From: Paracentrotus lividus
Taxonomy: Eukaryota; Echinodermata; Echinoidea; Camarodonta; Echinidae
Reading direction: 5' to 3'
Length of the DNA: 64,000 nt
NCBI GenBank assembly: GCA_940671915.1
Contig: CALNVZ010003429.1
Location: forward strand, 23,442,097-23,506,096
In this document: piece after piece, positions 51,513 to 62,964 of the stretch
How the letters are laid out: each line of letters begins with the position of its first letter
Numbering within the stretch: the stretch's first letter is position 1
Made by a program: the position numbers and the translations under genes
The notes under the pieces: model-generated
What the model saw: only the letters and a program-made list of their open reading frames with translations
Told to the model about the DNA's origin: nothing
Database searches by the model: none

Positions 51513-53609
51513 TAAACCCCTCCCAAAAAGTTTCGCAAATGGACTTTGGGCCATGATAACTTTTCAGGTACGCTTTAGTTATTCCTGATATTCATACCAT
51601 TGGAAAGATAATTTATTCCCCTTTTTATTGATATCCTATTTGTAATGATTTTGTCATGCTTCAATGCACAGAATATTAGAATATGGAGAAATGTAAAAAG
51701 CCAAATATTGCAAAATGCATTTATCAAAGTGAAGTTCCGCCACTCGACTTTAGGCCCTGATAACTTTTTGGGGTATTTTCTGATTTTTATTAAATTTTAT
51801 ACCATTGTCAAGTAAATTTATTCCTCTTTTTAATGACACCCTAATTGTAACGAGAGTGATGTTCTTGCATGCACAGAACACCTGAATGTTAGGACAAGTC
51901 AGAAGTTAAATGTTGCAAATGGAATGCCTATGTCAGATTTACTGTCTGTTGCCACACTGAAAAGATAACTTTGTCAATTGACAAATATAAATTTGTCATT
52001 AATGTGGTTTAATTTAACAAATTAATAAATTTGTCATACCAAAGATTTGTCATTATAGATTTGTCATGCACCATAACATGACGAATTTTAATTTGTCATG
52101 AAGAGTGGTCTAATTTGACAAACCTTTTTCAAAGTTTGTCATTGCAACATTTTAATTCCCATTCTCATTTTTCAATTTTTTTTCATTCATCAATTTGTAC
52201 TGCATTTTGACGTTAATTTGTCATGTAACAGTCAGAAAACACACCTGTAATAAACAAACAATACAGATAGTTAATATTTTGTCAGTTTTAATAGAACCTT
52301 GAATTCCTGAGAAACAAATTCAAAATACAATCAATCCAGTCAAAACTTGCCAGCAAGTAACATTTTATAAAATATTTACTTAGTTTAATTTACTTAGAAG
52401 AGAGCGCCAGTAACGCTGCCTTCAAAATATCCGCTCAGGATGCAGCCGCTCGACTGCCTGGCCAGGCCCGAGAGCACCGGATACCCGAACCTTGTGGGTT
52501 GTGCCTTCGGCACGCCTACCAAGCGGGTTCTCGCTCCCTATCTAAAGTAATATTTACCTTTTTCGATCTACTCAAGCCTTGCTCGCAGCTAAATCACGGC
52601 GACCGGCGAGTGATTCGAAGACGCTGATTATGTGCGGGGTTTCCCAAACTGTCTTCAGGAGCTAAATTTGTCAGCATTTGCGTCAAAAATGATTGTTTTT
52701 CAGCAAATAATTGTATATAATTCGTATGGCCGACTTAAAATCGTCATTTCTACATTGACTGCGAAGAGGATTTGTCAATTACGATTGCGAAGAGTCGTCA
52801 CGCAAATAAATCAGTCATGCGCAAGTTTGTTTTTGTCAACACCAGTTGAAACTTTGTAATAGTGCTCGATCATTTTGTTATGTATATCTACCATGAGTTT
52901 GTCATTTCACAGTTATATCGCAAAACAAATTATTTTTACCCGCGATTGACGAATTAATCTGGCCTTGTGACAGTTATCTTTTCAGTGCAGGCAATAACAA
53001 TGCATTTCGCAACTTTTCATTTTTACTTTGCATTATATTCATGAGTTATGTGCATCAAACATGATGTTACTATTGCAAGTAGGCATCAATAAAAAGAAGA
53101 TAATGAAATTTTTAATGCTATGAAAATTGATAATGATTTGAAAACCACATTATAATGTATCAAGGTTTAAAGTAGTGTTTACAGAAATTTAAACTGAAAA
53201 TTATCTTTCGCTTTGCCATGTATTCAAGTGGTATTCAGGGTTTGTGGACGCAGGCATTACATCACCATGACAAATAAGGTATATCAAGAGAGGAATTAAT
53301 TAACTCGACAATGGTATAAAATTCAATAAAATTAAAAAATATCCCAAAGTTATCACGAGGACCTAAAGTCAAGTTGCGGAACTTCAATGTGATCAATAAA
53401 AGTGCATTTTACCACATTTGACTTTTTACTTTTCTCCATATTTTGATATTCTGTTCATTGAAGCATGAAGAAATCATTACAAATAGGATATCAATAAAAA
53501 GGGGAATAAATTATCTTTCCAATGGTATGAATATCAGGAATAACTAAAGCGTACCTGAAAAGTTATCATGGCCCAAAGTCCATTTGCGAAACTTTTTGGG
53601 AGGAGTTTA
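51513..53609. mobile_element. TA-flanked long-inverted-repeat element containing a nested element
   Basis: The left end TAAACCCCTCCCAAAAAG and the right end CTTTTTGGGAGGAGTTTA are complementary with two mismatches and are flanked by TA. Arms of several hundred bp carry GACTTTGGGCCATGATAAC and its complement, each arm also holding a second, diverged unit (GACTTTAGGCCCTGATAAC). About 1.03 kb in the middle is a second element. Confidence 0.8.
51955..52989. mobile_element. nested inverted-repeat element rich in TTTGTCAT motifs
   Basis: The termini are CACTGAAAAGATAACT and AGTTATCTTTTCAGTG, exact complements over 16 bp. The interior has many copies of TTTGTCAT or its complement and a GC-rich block (about 52425-52620). 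A short frame at 52632-52859 is not convincing. The target duplication is not resolved. Confidence 0.75.
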
Positions 53610-54237
53610 TAATGTTTTAAATTTCGAATATATATATATACTTAAGAATGAAAGATATTAAAACAACTATTGAAAAATTAGACACACACATCATTGGAAA
53701 TGAGGTAAATTCATATTTACCGAGAATATATCCCTACTGCATAAAACGGCCAGATACGGTTTCAGCACTACTTCAGTGTAAACATGCCATTACCCTATAT
53801 CTAAAGGCACTGATCTTTTCGAATTGGAATTAGCATGAATATCGAAAGTACATAATTCTTTTTTTTTTAATGCATCAAAGGCTTTTGCCGACAAAATACT
53901 TTTGTTGCATTAAAACGAATGTTTGATATTTCCACAAATCAATTTGCAAAACGTTCTTATGCCCCATGAACGCCCTTTTATATTTTCACGAGGCACACGA
54001 TCGTCTGAAACGAAGGGGTCAAATTATAAATAGTGATTATCCCACCTTATACTCCTTTTCCCTCTTCATGCCTCTTTCTTTTCAGTTATATTTCAATTTC
54101 TGGCTTCATTTTCATTCTTATGCAAGTTGAGCATCAAAGCTAAAACATAGGCAGCTAAATACGTAATGCTAAAAACAAACTATTTTTACTGATTGACTGG
54201 CTCATCACTCATCATGTTCTGGTAATATTTCATGTAA

Positions 54238-54267
54238 CCATCCCTCTCTCGTTTAATGTATACGCAG
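54238..54267 (+). promoter_or_regulatory. conserved pyrimidine block and CAG before gene d
   Basis: CCATCCCTCTCTCGT, then ...TACGCAG, 13 nt before the ATG; the counterpart of the block upstream of genes c and e. Likely a 3' splice site of a 5' UTR intron. Confidence 0.45.
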
Positions 54268-54280
54268 CATTCACATAACC

Positions 54281-57200
54281 ATGGGTCGTCTTAAGATATT
54301 TACCTCTCAGAATCTACCAGTGGTGATGTGTACATTCTTATGGGCATGCGGCAATACTGGGATTATTAAGACCATTGGCATCTATTTTGAAGACATCACG
54401 ATCAGTCTCGGAACAACTTCGACAGACATCGGAATCGCCCTTGGTCTTTATGGGGCATTTGGATTTTTTCCTGGTTAGAAACCTGAAGTTCAACACTTTT
54501 CAATTTAATAAATTTCAGTATGTTTTTTTTTTTCTTTTTTCTTNNNNNNNNNNNNNNNNNNNNNNNNNNNNNNNNNNNNNNNNNNNNNNNNNNNNNNNNN
54601 NNNNNNNNNNNNNNNNNNNNNNNNNNNNNNNNNNNNNNNNNNNNNNNNNNNNNNNNNNNNNNNNNNNNNNNNNNNNNNNNNNNNNNNNNNNNNNNNNNNN
54701 NNNNNNNNNNNNNNNNNNNNNNNNNNNNNNNNNNNNNNNNNNNNNNNNNNNNNNNNNNNNNNNNNNNNNNNNNNNNNNNNNNNNNNNNNNNNNNNNNNNN
54801 NNNNNNNNNNNNNNNNNNNNNNNNNNNNNNNNNNNNNNNNNNNNNNNNNNNNNNNNNNNNNNNNNNNNNNNNNNNNNNNNNNNNNNNNNNNNNNNNNNNN
54901 NNNNNNNNNNNNNNNNNNNNNNNNNNNNNNNNNNNNNNNNNNNNNNNNNNNNNNNNNNNNNNNNNNNNNNNNNNNNNNNNNNNNNNNNNNNNNNNNNNNN
55001 NNNNNNNNNNNNNNNNNNNNNNNNNNNNNNNNNNNNNNNNNNNNNNNNNNNNNNNNNNNNNNNNNNNNNNNNNNNNNNNNNNNNNNNNNNNNNNNNNNNN
55101 NNNNNNNNNNNNNNNNNNNNNNNNNNNNNNNNNNNNNNNNNNNNNNNNNNNNNNNNNNNNNNNNNNNNNNNNNNNNNNNNNNNNNNNNNNNNNNNNNNNN
55201 NNNNNNNNNNNNNNNNNNNNNNNNNNNNNNNNNNNNNNNNNNNNNNNNNNNNNNNNNNNNNNNNNNNNNNNNNNNNNNNNNNNNNNNNNNNNNNNNNNNN
55301 NNNNNNNNNNNNNNNNNNNNNNNNCAGAATGTAGGTGTCCAACAGTCTGTAATTCGGTGAAAGCTCTTAATAATCTATTATATTGTTGGACATCTTCATT
55401 TTGTCCTTCGAAAAACATTCGTGTTTTCCGTGAAAAATCTACCTTTAGAGACTAAAAATAAAATATAATATTGTCTGTATTCTTTCACCCAACAGCTCCA
55501 TTGGTTGCTGCCCTCTATCGACGGCAATCCATTCGTCGTCCGCTCTTTATATTTGGTGCATTTCTTCCTGCAATGGGTGTAGCTTCGGTGGCTATGGCAA
55601 CGAATAACGCACAAATTGCCGTATTTTTGTCACTTAGCGGTACGGAACTCAGTGTTTATCATATTTCGCGGGGGTCAATTTTAATATACAATATTGTAAT
55701 AATTTCTATTTCGATGTTATCATTGCTTATGAAAATGTATGTACACGACATGTAGAGGGCACTGTTCAATAATGCGTATAGAGTCATCAATAAACAAGTT
55801 TGGCCAACCCGGTATTGTTTTAAAAATACGGCCAAACGGATGTTTTTACTTGCAAGACTGTCGACTATAACTATTACGCTCTTAAAAATGAAAATATATA
55901 AATGAAAAAAATTAAATAAAATAAAACAACCCTGGATATATTTCTATTTCTTGATTCTTTTCATCCTACAGGTTTTGGGAATTGCATATTGATGATTTGT
56001 AATATCATGGCACTGCATTGCCTGGCCGGTAAAAATTACAACCTACTTTTCAGCCTTGGTCTGACTGGCTTCGGCATAGGTATGGTCCTCCTACCATTCC
56101 TTGCTGAAGTTCTACTCGAAGCTTATGGCTGGAGAGGTGGTCAACTTATCATAGGAGCGCTGATGACCCATATTATCCCAAGTGCGATAGCAGTGAAGTC
56201 GGGGTCGCATAATGGTTTCCAGAGTGTACCAATATCCCCTCCTGGAAGGGCTATGTCGGCCGAGGAGTGCAATGGGAGGAACTCGAAAAAATCAAAAGGT
56301 AAGCTTCTTGGAAGGATTATAGACCTAATGCTACATTCACAAAACACTTACGTGGAGTTACGTCCGGCGTTTTGTCCATATTTTCTTCCTTTTTTCTGCT
56401 GATCCCCCAAATGCCTTATAGTGATAATTTCGTTCATCCAATAAAACTATTAAAAAAAATATATAAGAAAGGATAGAAGAGAAGATGAAATAAGGATATA
56501 ACAACAAAAAATTAACTAAATGACATAAATGTGTGGAAACATGAAGGGGCCTCGGAGCGGGGGGCCGGGGATGGAAGCTAAGTCTATTGTTTTATATACG
56601 AATGCCTGTTTTCAATTTCTGTTCAATTTATTTATTTTTTCTTGCAGGAAAAGGAAACAACAACCAGCGGTTAGGAGTTTATCACAGGATCAGTGACAGC
56701 TTTAGACAATCTGATTTTTACGTGGACCCTGTGTTGAATGTGGCGTTAGGAGTGACTTTCGTTTTCGGCATGGTCTACTCGGGATGGCACTCCTTTCTTA
56801 TACCCCACGCCCTGCAGAGGGGAATCACAGTCCAAGACACGATCATCATGACCTTAACGGCATCTGTAGGAAATATCTTAAGTAGGATTACTGTTCGTGT
56901 ACTCTCGAACAATCATATAAACCCTGCCAGTCTACATATCTTCGCTACTGTAATTAATATCAGCGCTCTCGTCTGCGACGCTTTCTTCGGCAACTACTAC
57001 GCCATGTTAGTGACTTCATGTTTATCTGCGATGGCTATAGGAGGGAGGGCTGTACTTGGACCATTGATAGTGAGGGAGAGGGCGTCAGATTCGAAGTTTG
57101 ATGTAGCGTTTGCTGTCAACGAATGTGTCATCGGATTGGGGTTCTTCATCGGCGGCTACCTATCGGGTAAGTATTGGAAAATACACTATTTATCATAAAG

Positions 57201-58140
57201 GCGGTTGGGGGGGGGGGGGGTTCGAGAAAATCATTTTCCTCCAGTTTAATTCAATTAATGTGTTTACCTTTGTTTCCACGATGCTGAGTCCTGGTAAACT
57301 CGGACTTTCCCATCAACCCTTCCGAGCCAACATAGCCAACATATACCAGAGTTGAAAACAAATTTTACTTAGCAGTTATTACCTTGTCATTATTGAAAAA
57401 GAATAATTGGTAAATATGACGACAGTTCAGCTTTTTTTAAATTTATATTTTTAAACCTTAATATACCTTTTAAAAAATAATGACTTTAGACTCAGACACG
57501 TTTCTAGTAGATGGGAATGAAGGATTTTGGTCCCTGGATGAACAAGAAGCGTCTCAAAATTAAAGTTTAAATATGACATTGCGCAGAATCAGTGGGCGGT
57601 ATATGGATGGATGCAATAACCTAATTGCCTCAGAAAGGGATTGTTCAATAGCATTTATTTATTTATCGTGTTTCCTTGCTACGGGCATCCAGTGCTGCTC
57701 CTATCATTTGCCTATTGCTCTGACCTGGGCAATCTGATTTTGACAATTCAGTTTCAAACTCGTCTAACTTATATTGACTTTAAAAAAATTCTATTAGGTA
57801 TCAAAAGAAAGTGGAAAAGATTATCTTTAATGTGATGCACTTAATATTTCATTAATATTTCGCCTCACTGAGAAAAATACGAACCGTTCGTCTTCTGCTC
57901 TATATAATAATATGGTTAGGCCTATTACGACGGATGGAATATGGAAATAATGGGAATAAGCGTAGAATAACTGTGTATGTGGGATTCCTAATGATAATAA
58001 TGAATTTTATTTTCTTTTGTACAGGTATGATTGCGGATCGCTTTTCGTCTTATAGCGCAACATTCAAATTACTAGCTGCGTTGGACGTCCTTGTTCTCCT
58101 TTTCATGACGATTATCAGATGCAAGCCGAAACAAACTTGA
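54281..58140 (+). CDS. SLC16 (monocarboxylate transporter)-like protein, gene d, 5 exons, 432 aa
   Basis: Coding exons 54281-54473, 55496-55639, 55972-56298, 56648-57166 and 58025-58140, all introns phase 1, giving 433 codons with the stop. It starts MGRLKIFTSQNLPVVMCTF, one codon shorter at the N terminus than genes b and c. The exon 1 donor is GTTAGA, weaker than in its neighbours. The central loop lacks a Glu run and instead carries SPPGRAMSAEEC. The second half reads GWHSFLIPHALQRGITVQDT, with an SRI triplet in the TM8 region, and the last helix ends IIRCKPKQT. An assembly gap (54544-55324) lies wholly in intron 1, so no coding sequence is lost. AATAAA is at 58296-58301. Parts of exon 4 are nearly identical to gene b. 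As in the sister genes, no DGGWGW signature is present. Confidence 0.88.
54544..55324. other. assembly gap, 781 N, in intron 1 of gene d
   Basis: A run of N; long X-filled frames across it on both strands are not genes. Confidence 0.99.
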
Positions 58141-58295
58141 TCTTGCTGTCATTAGGAGCAGTGTCACATAATTCTTAGTGAGTGGCCGGACTGTAAACAC
58201 GACAGAGACGTATTCGAAGATTTTTCACATGAAAAGTATTGAAAACATAGGGATAAGAGTGATATTCAGTTTGAATGTTATTTCAATTAAATTTG

Positions 58296-58301
58296 AATAA
58301 A
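58296..58301 (+). promoter_or_regulatory. candidate poly(A) signal of gene d
   Basis: AATAAA 156 nt after the TGA stop. Confidence 0.55.
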
Positions 58302-58887
58302 GAAACCTCCATAATATGGTTTAAAACTATGGATATCGAAAATGACCAAAAAATGGAGAAACATGGTTACCAATTTTTGGTTGCCATGGCAACACGGAAT
58401 ATCATACCCCCACAAAATATGTATCAAAATGTTTGTAAATAAATTTTAGGAAAAGTCACCAAGTTTGATGGAAAAAGATCCATGCGTATATAAATGGCGT
58501 ATGAAAGTTCGGTAGGGGGGCACATTGTGCCCCCCCCCCCCCCCCCCTTGGTCTTGATAGGGTTAAGAGGCCCAAGAAAACTATGGCGATGATAATAAAT
58601 TATATATTTTTTTCTTATTGGACAATTGTTGTTGTTGATTCTTTTAGTTTTTACGGCGTTGTCATTCATAATAAGAATAATAACGCCATCACAGTTAGGG
58701 TTTTATATTAAAAACTACTACGAAACCTCTCACAACGTACACTCACCAACCCACATCCACACACACACACACACGCACTCATATGCCGTATAAGCTTTCC
58801 TAAGTATTTTTTTTTTTTTTTTTGGGTTTACCTAGATAATCGCTGAATGTTTAAGTGGTAATTTTCTTACAACTGGAGAGTATGTAC

Positions 58888-58919
<32 letters not shown>

Positions 58920-59269
58920 GTTTGTGTGTCTATTACAGTGCGTGTAAGGTTGCGTATGGGATTGTGTGTCTTTCTGCGTCCGGATAAGTTATAAATTCTC
59001 TCACATTTTTTTTTCCACCTACCCAAGTAGTGCATGTAAATGTAAAGATGAAAATGAAAGGGGTACCAAAAATGACATATCAAGTCATTGGGGCCTACCA
59101 TGAAAGGTTTAAAGTTCAAATTCTTATTTTTCTACATTTTCATTAAAACGATATATAGTAAAAACTTACGTGTAACATGTAATGCTCTGTGTTCATCTTA
59201 CTCCATATGCTCTGAAGAATCAGATTCAACTTTTCTGTCGACTCATTTAAATCCCTCTTTATGGAGGTG

Positions 59270-59880
59270 TCACATGTACCGGGTAAATTGAACGGGCTTT
59301 CGCCGTTCACCGAAAAACAACAAATTCCAACACGGCAATAGAACGGCACCGGCCACATTACATTTTTCTTATTTTTCACCGGGTCGGTGTCGTTCTATAC
59401 CGGGTCTATACCAGGTCCTAGCCAGCCTGGTACCGGGCTGACCGTCCTCATATATAGTCCACGCTTTCCTTTTGTCCGTGTGATTACCGCTTGCCCGCCG
59501 GCCTCAACGCTCTCTGACAAGAAAAACAAAATTGTTTTCTTCGCCGGGTGACTCACCGTTTCCCACCTTTCGCGACCGTGCGAAACAAGTTGATACGCAC
59601 GACGGGACACGGAGGATACCCGGAGATAATACACGGTGGGTCGGTTATGGCCCGTCTTCTGATTTTGCCTTCGGTTCATGCCCGGCGAATATTTTGAGCA
59701 TGACTGAGCATGCTCAAAATTTTCGCCGGGCATGAACCGCAGGCCTCGGTCGATGGAGACCCGGTGTAAGGGTGGTATAATGGCGTTGTAAAGACGATTT
59801 ATGAATGGTGTAAGGACGGAACAAGCGCTCCTCACCCGTCCACAAAGCGGTCGTGCACGGTGGTGGTCTGAACTGGCAGA
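59270..59880. repeat. GC-rich block with a 31-bp-arm hairpin
   Basis: The block stands out from its AT-rich neighbours. At 59672-59702 and 59709-59739, CGGTTCATGCCCGGCGAA and its complement form 31-bp arms with one mismatch and a 6-base loop. No terminal repeats or target duplication were found, so its nature is open: a transposon fragment is likely. Confidence 0.55.
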
Positions 59881-61599
59881 TCTTTCCTTATGGTGTCTTC
59901 AAATCACTTATATGGTGTCTTCAAACCGCCCTTTGTTTTCGAAGCTCTCGATCTCGTCGCTCTCTTTACAGGTCTAGAGAGGAATGATATTTAAGCTTTT
60001 CAAACATAGGCCTACATTATAATCTGAATTATTTTTATTGTCGTTGTCGGGGAGAAGAATTTAAAATTGGGTCCTTTTATGGACATTTAATCTAAAGTAA
60101 TGTCAATTCTTTTTTTTAATGTTTGCTTTGTTTTGTTTGACATTAGTTTCTAAAGTTTTATTATAACAACTTTGGAAATAAACATATATTACTTTCCCAA
60201 TGAGCTCCAGTATAGTTTGGTCTCATACGTTTTTACCAAAATTACTTGTTTACTTTATACCCGCGTTTCATTAAACAGATATTGTGTTAGTTATATCGAA
60301 TATTATTTTAATTTCTCCACGAAAATATCCCCGTGCTTTTGAAATGATTAAATCCTGTTATATCAAATGAAATATTGTTATCATGATAAAAGAACTTTAT
60401 CAAAACTTTTTAATCATTATATCATGAATTGTCTAATACTTTTTTCATAATCATTTCATTGCAATATTCTTTTAGCCAAACTATAACCCCCATAGAATCA
60501 CATCAAGAAAAATGTCTACATCATTCATAATTCTGCAGTTTGGATGTTTTTGTATGATCCATGGATTAGTTTTTTGTTTATTTTTATTTTCATTGTTTTA
60601 CACAAGTAATTTGTTTTTTACAAGTAATTGTAAGAAATGCGACAAAATATGGGCCCCCTATAAAACTATAATTTCCGAGTAAAGCAGCCCCCAAATAAAA
60701 TTGATAATCACCTCCCTGTTTATGTCATATGATTTATTCCTCATGGAATATAATACTTTTGTTTTGTAAAAATATTACTCTGGGTATTAGTTTTTAACTC
60801 AAATTCATTTAGATATTGATTGATCTTGTTGGTAAACAATCAAGGGGACAACTGATTTAAAAACATAATTTTCACGTATAGTTTCATGTACTAGGAGTTG
60901 GCAAGTTCAGCCACAAGGGGGCGTACGTGATGCGGAAAAAAAAAGGGGGGGGGGGTTATCGATTCATGTTGCCCGACCTCACCACGGTCCATCTCCGTCC
61001 TGTAAATTCATATGTTGATTTATATCATTAAATATAAAACCAACAGTAATTTTATAATTGAGAGCCTATAGTATAGTTGCCAAAAGAGCATAAGATTCCT
61101 TATCTTTAAGATTATAAACAAACTTGCATATTATTTATGTCATGCGGACACTATATCATTCAATGATACACGCAAACGTCTTACTAATGTACATTTTCGA
61201 TTACATCCAACTTTCACACGCATGCACCGACCCCTTCCACGCACGCAGACCCGAACTTTGGATCCTCAAAAATGAATGTCTGAACTAGTCGATATGGACT
61301 TCACTTAACAGGGTCATCAGAAGTATCAGAACATAAAACCACTTGTCAGGCTGAGCATTTGATTTTCAATGTATGATGTGTTTGTTATTTCCTGCAGCAT
61401 TCCTGTTTAATTTAATCATATGTTAAGTAAGCGTATGGTCCTCATGTGAACAGTAGGACTAGACATATTGATGGTCAAGGTGCGTATTATTAGCTTACTT
61501 ATTGTTAACCACCTTTTTAGGTAACAGGGGGGGGGGGGGTGAGCAAGCAACAACAAAAAAGAAGATGCAGTCTTCTTCCCAAACTAGTGAACTTGAAGT

Positions 61600-61630
<31 letters not shown>

Positions 61631-61644
61631 GCGAACTGGTTGGC

Positions 61645-62835
61645 TTGTACGCTTTGTCGCAGTTGAAGAACAAACTAAACACCCACAGCATCGGTCTCTA
61701 CAGGGATGACGGACTGGCTACACTTAGACGCACCTCAGGAAGTAGGGCCGACAGGGCAAGAAAAACCTTAATCAAAATATTCCAGGAGTTAGGTCTGAAG
61801 ATAACGGTACAGACCAACCTAAAACGAGTTGACTACCTGGATGTAACCCTCGATCTGGACAACAACACCTTCCAACCATACAGGAAGCCGAATGACACTC
61901 CTATGTACGTAAACGCACACTCAAACCACCCACCAAACATCACTAAACAAATCCCGACAGCAGTGGAGACTAGGATCTCATCCTTGTCAGCCAACGAAGA
62001 TGTTTTCAGGAATGCATCACCCGTATACAACGAGGCCCTCCATAACAGTGGTTACCATGGGGACATAAAATTCACCCAAAACACAGCAAAAACCAATATA
62101 AACAGAAAAAAACGGCAGAGAAAAGTCACGTGGTTCAACCCACCTTTCAGCACCAACGTGAAAACCAACATTGGCGGGAAATTCCTCAACTTAATAGAAA
62201 GACATTTCCCTAAAGGAAGCAAACTGCATAAAATCTTTAACAAAAACACAGTGAAAATCAGCTACAGCTGTATGAAAAATGTAGACTCCATCCTCAAGTC
62301 ACACAACCAAAAAGTCATCAAAAAATCAAAAGAAAAAGAGAATCCCCAGGAAAAAGCGTGCAACTGCCGAGTCAAAAAAGACTGCCCTCTACGTGGCAAC
62401 TGCCTAGTAAAGTCGGTAGTCTACAAAGCATCAGTCACCCACGGCCAAATAAATAAGACGAAAAAAGTTTATTTTGGACTAGCAGGAGGGGCCTTCAAAG
62501 ATAGATTCAGGAACCATACTAAATCTTTCCGCCACATCAAGTACGAAAATGAAACAGAGCTCTCAAAATACATCTGGGGGCTCAAAAAGAAAGGGGAAGA
62601 CTACACTTTGACATGGGGCATAATGAAAAAATCAAACTTAGGAAAGAGAAGAAGTGGCATATGCAATCTCTGTCTAGAAGAGAAACTAATAATCGCAACA
62701 AACAAAGAGGATTCGATCAACCGAAGGACCGAGCTCATAAGCACATGCAGACACAAAAGAAAAAGAAAAAAAGAACCCCCGGACCATAACGAAATGCACC
62801 CATCGCTCCAAACCGGGGCCCAAAATTCAAACTAG
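61645..62835 (+). CDS. Penelope-like element ORF: RT C-terminal part plus GIY-YIG endonuclease (partial)
   Basis: A 396-codon uninterrupted frame with no true ATG start; the first codon is TTG at the truncation point. Residues 19-23 are YRDDG, the reverse-transcriptase catalytic motif C, followed by VDYLDVTLDL. Residues 239-253 give a CxC-x5-C-x5-C cluster, as expected for the zinc-finger-like linker before the endonuclease. The GIY-YIG domain follows: VVY (258-260), YFG (276-278), R287 in KDRFRNH, and a Glu pair in NLCLEEKLI (about 345-346) as the likely catalytic acid. The protein would prime and copy element RNA at a nicked target in the nucleus. Most of the RT core is missing, so the copy cannot move on its own, but the lack of stops or frameshifts suggests a recent insertion. 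The subfamily is not determined. Confidence 0.85.
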   Translation: MYALSQLKNKLNTHSIGLYRDDGLATLRRTSGSRADRARKTLIKIFQELGLKITVQTNLKRVDYLDVTLDLDNNTFQPYRKPNDTPMYVNAHSNHPPNITKQIPTAVETRISSLSANEDVFRNASPVYNEALHNSGYHGDIKFTQNTAKTNINRKKRQRKVTWFNPPFSTNVKTNIGGKFLNLIERHFPKGSKLHKIFNKNTVKISYSCMKNVDSILKSHNQKVIKKSKEKENPQEKACNCRVKKDCPLRGNCLVKSVVYKASVTHGQINKTKKVYFGLAGGAFKDRFRNHTKSFRHIKYENETELSKYIWGLKKKGEDYTLTWGIMKKSNLGKRRSGICNLCLEEKLIIATNKEDSINRRTELISTCRHKRKRKKEPPDHNEMHPSLQTGAQNSN

Positions 62836-62844
62836 CTTCGATCA

Positions 62845-62889
62845 GTGCCCTGATGATCGCCGATGAGGCGTGAAACCTGAGGTAGACAC
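62845..62889 (+). ncRNA. candidate hammerhead ribozyme in the 3' region of the Penelope-like element
   Basis: CTGATGA (62850-62856) is followed by a 4-bp stem II (CGCC/GGCG) around GATGA, then GAAA (62872-62875), then a 2-bp stem III (CC/GG, loop TGA) and TA (62833+50 = 62883-62884) as the expected cleavage dinucleotide. GTGCC before the core and GACAC after the site pair as stem I with one C-A mismatch. The first stem II position is T-T where G-C is usual, so activity may be reduced. Hammerheads are documented in Penelope-like elements. Confidence 0.65.
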
Positions 62890-62904
62890 ATCAGCAGGTG
62901 AGAA

Positions 62905-62910
<6 letters not shown>

Positions 62911-62961
<51 letters not shown>
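62911..62961. repeat. TA microsatellite at the 3' side of the Penelope-like element
   Basis: Uninterrupted (TA)n of about 50 bp. With the (TA)n at 61601-61630 on the other side, it indicates insertion into a TA tract. Confidence 0.9.

Positions 62962-62964
<3 letters not shown>

Larger units (their letters stand above)
49083..54280. other. spacer between SLC16-like genes c and d
   Basis: Filled largely by two TA-flanked inverted-repeat elements, one carrying a nested element (listed separately). A short AT-rich stretch lies between them (50802-51512), and unremarkable sequence lies before gene d. Short frames at 49305-49502 and 53648-53833 show no family resemblance. Confidence 0.7.
58141..61631. 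other. spacer between gene d and the Penelope-like element
   Basis: Holds C and G homopolymers (about 58531-58548), CA and GT microsatellites (58753-58774, 58889-58930), a GC-rich block with a strong hairpin (59270-59880) and AT-rich sequence to 61600. Minus-strand frames at 58832-59119 and 59395-59835 have no recognisable family. Confidence 0.6.
61632..62907 (+). mobile_element. 5'-truncated Penelope-like retroelement
   Basis: The element sits between two TA microsatellite tracts (61601-61630 and 62911-62961). It keeps the end of a reverse transcriptase, a GIY-YIG endonuclease domain and a 3' region with a candidate hammerhead ribozyme. The upstream RT palm is missing, a usual outcome of target-primed insertion. 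Confidence 0.8.

Noticed and set aside
54375-55455. Long frames on both strands around 54.4-55.4 kb
   Set aside because: They are mostly N; the gap, not sequence, keeps them open.
59395-59835. 146-residue minus-strand frame in the GC-rich block
   Set aside because: High GC lowers stop frequency and the frame crosses the hairpin; no family resemblance.
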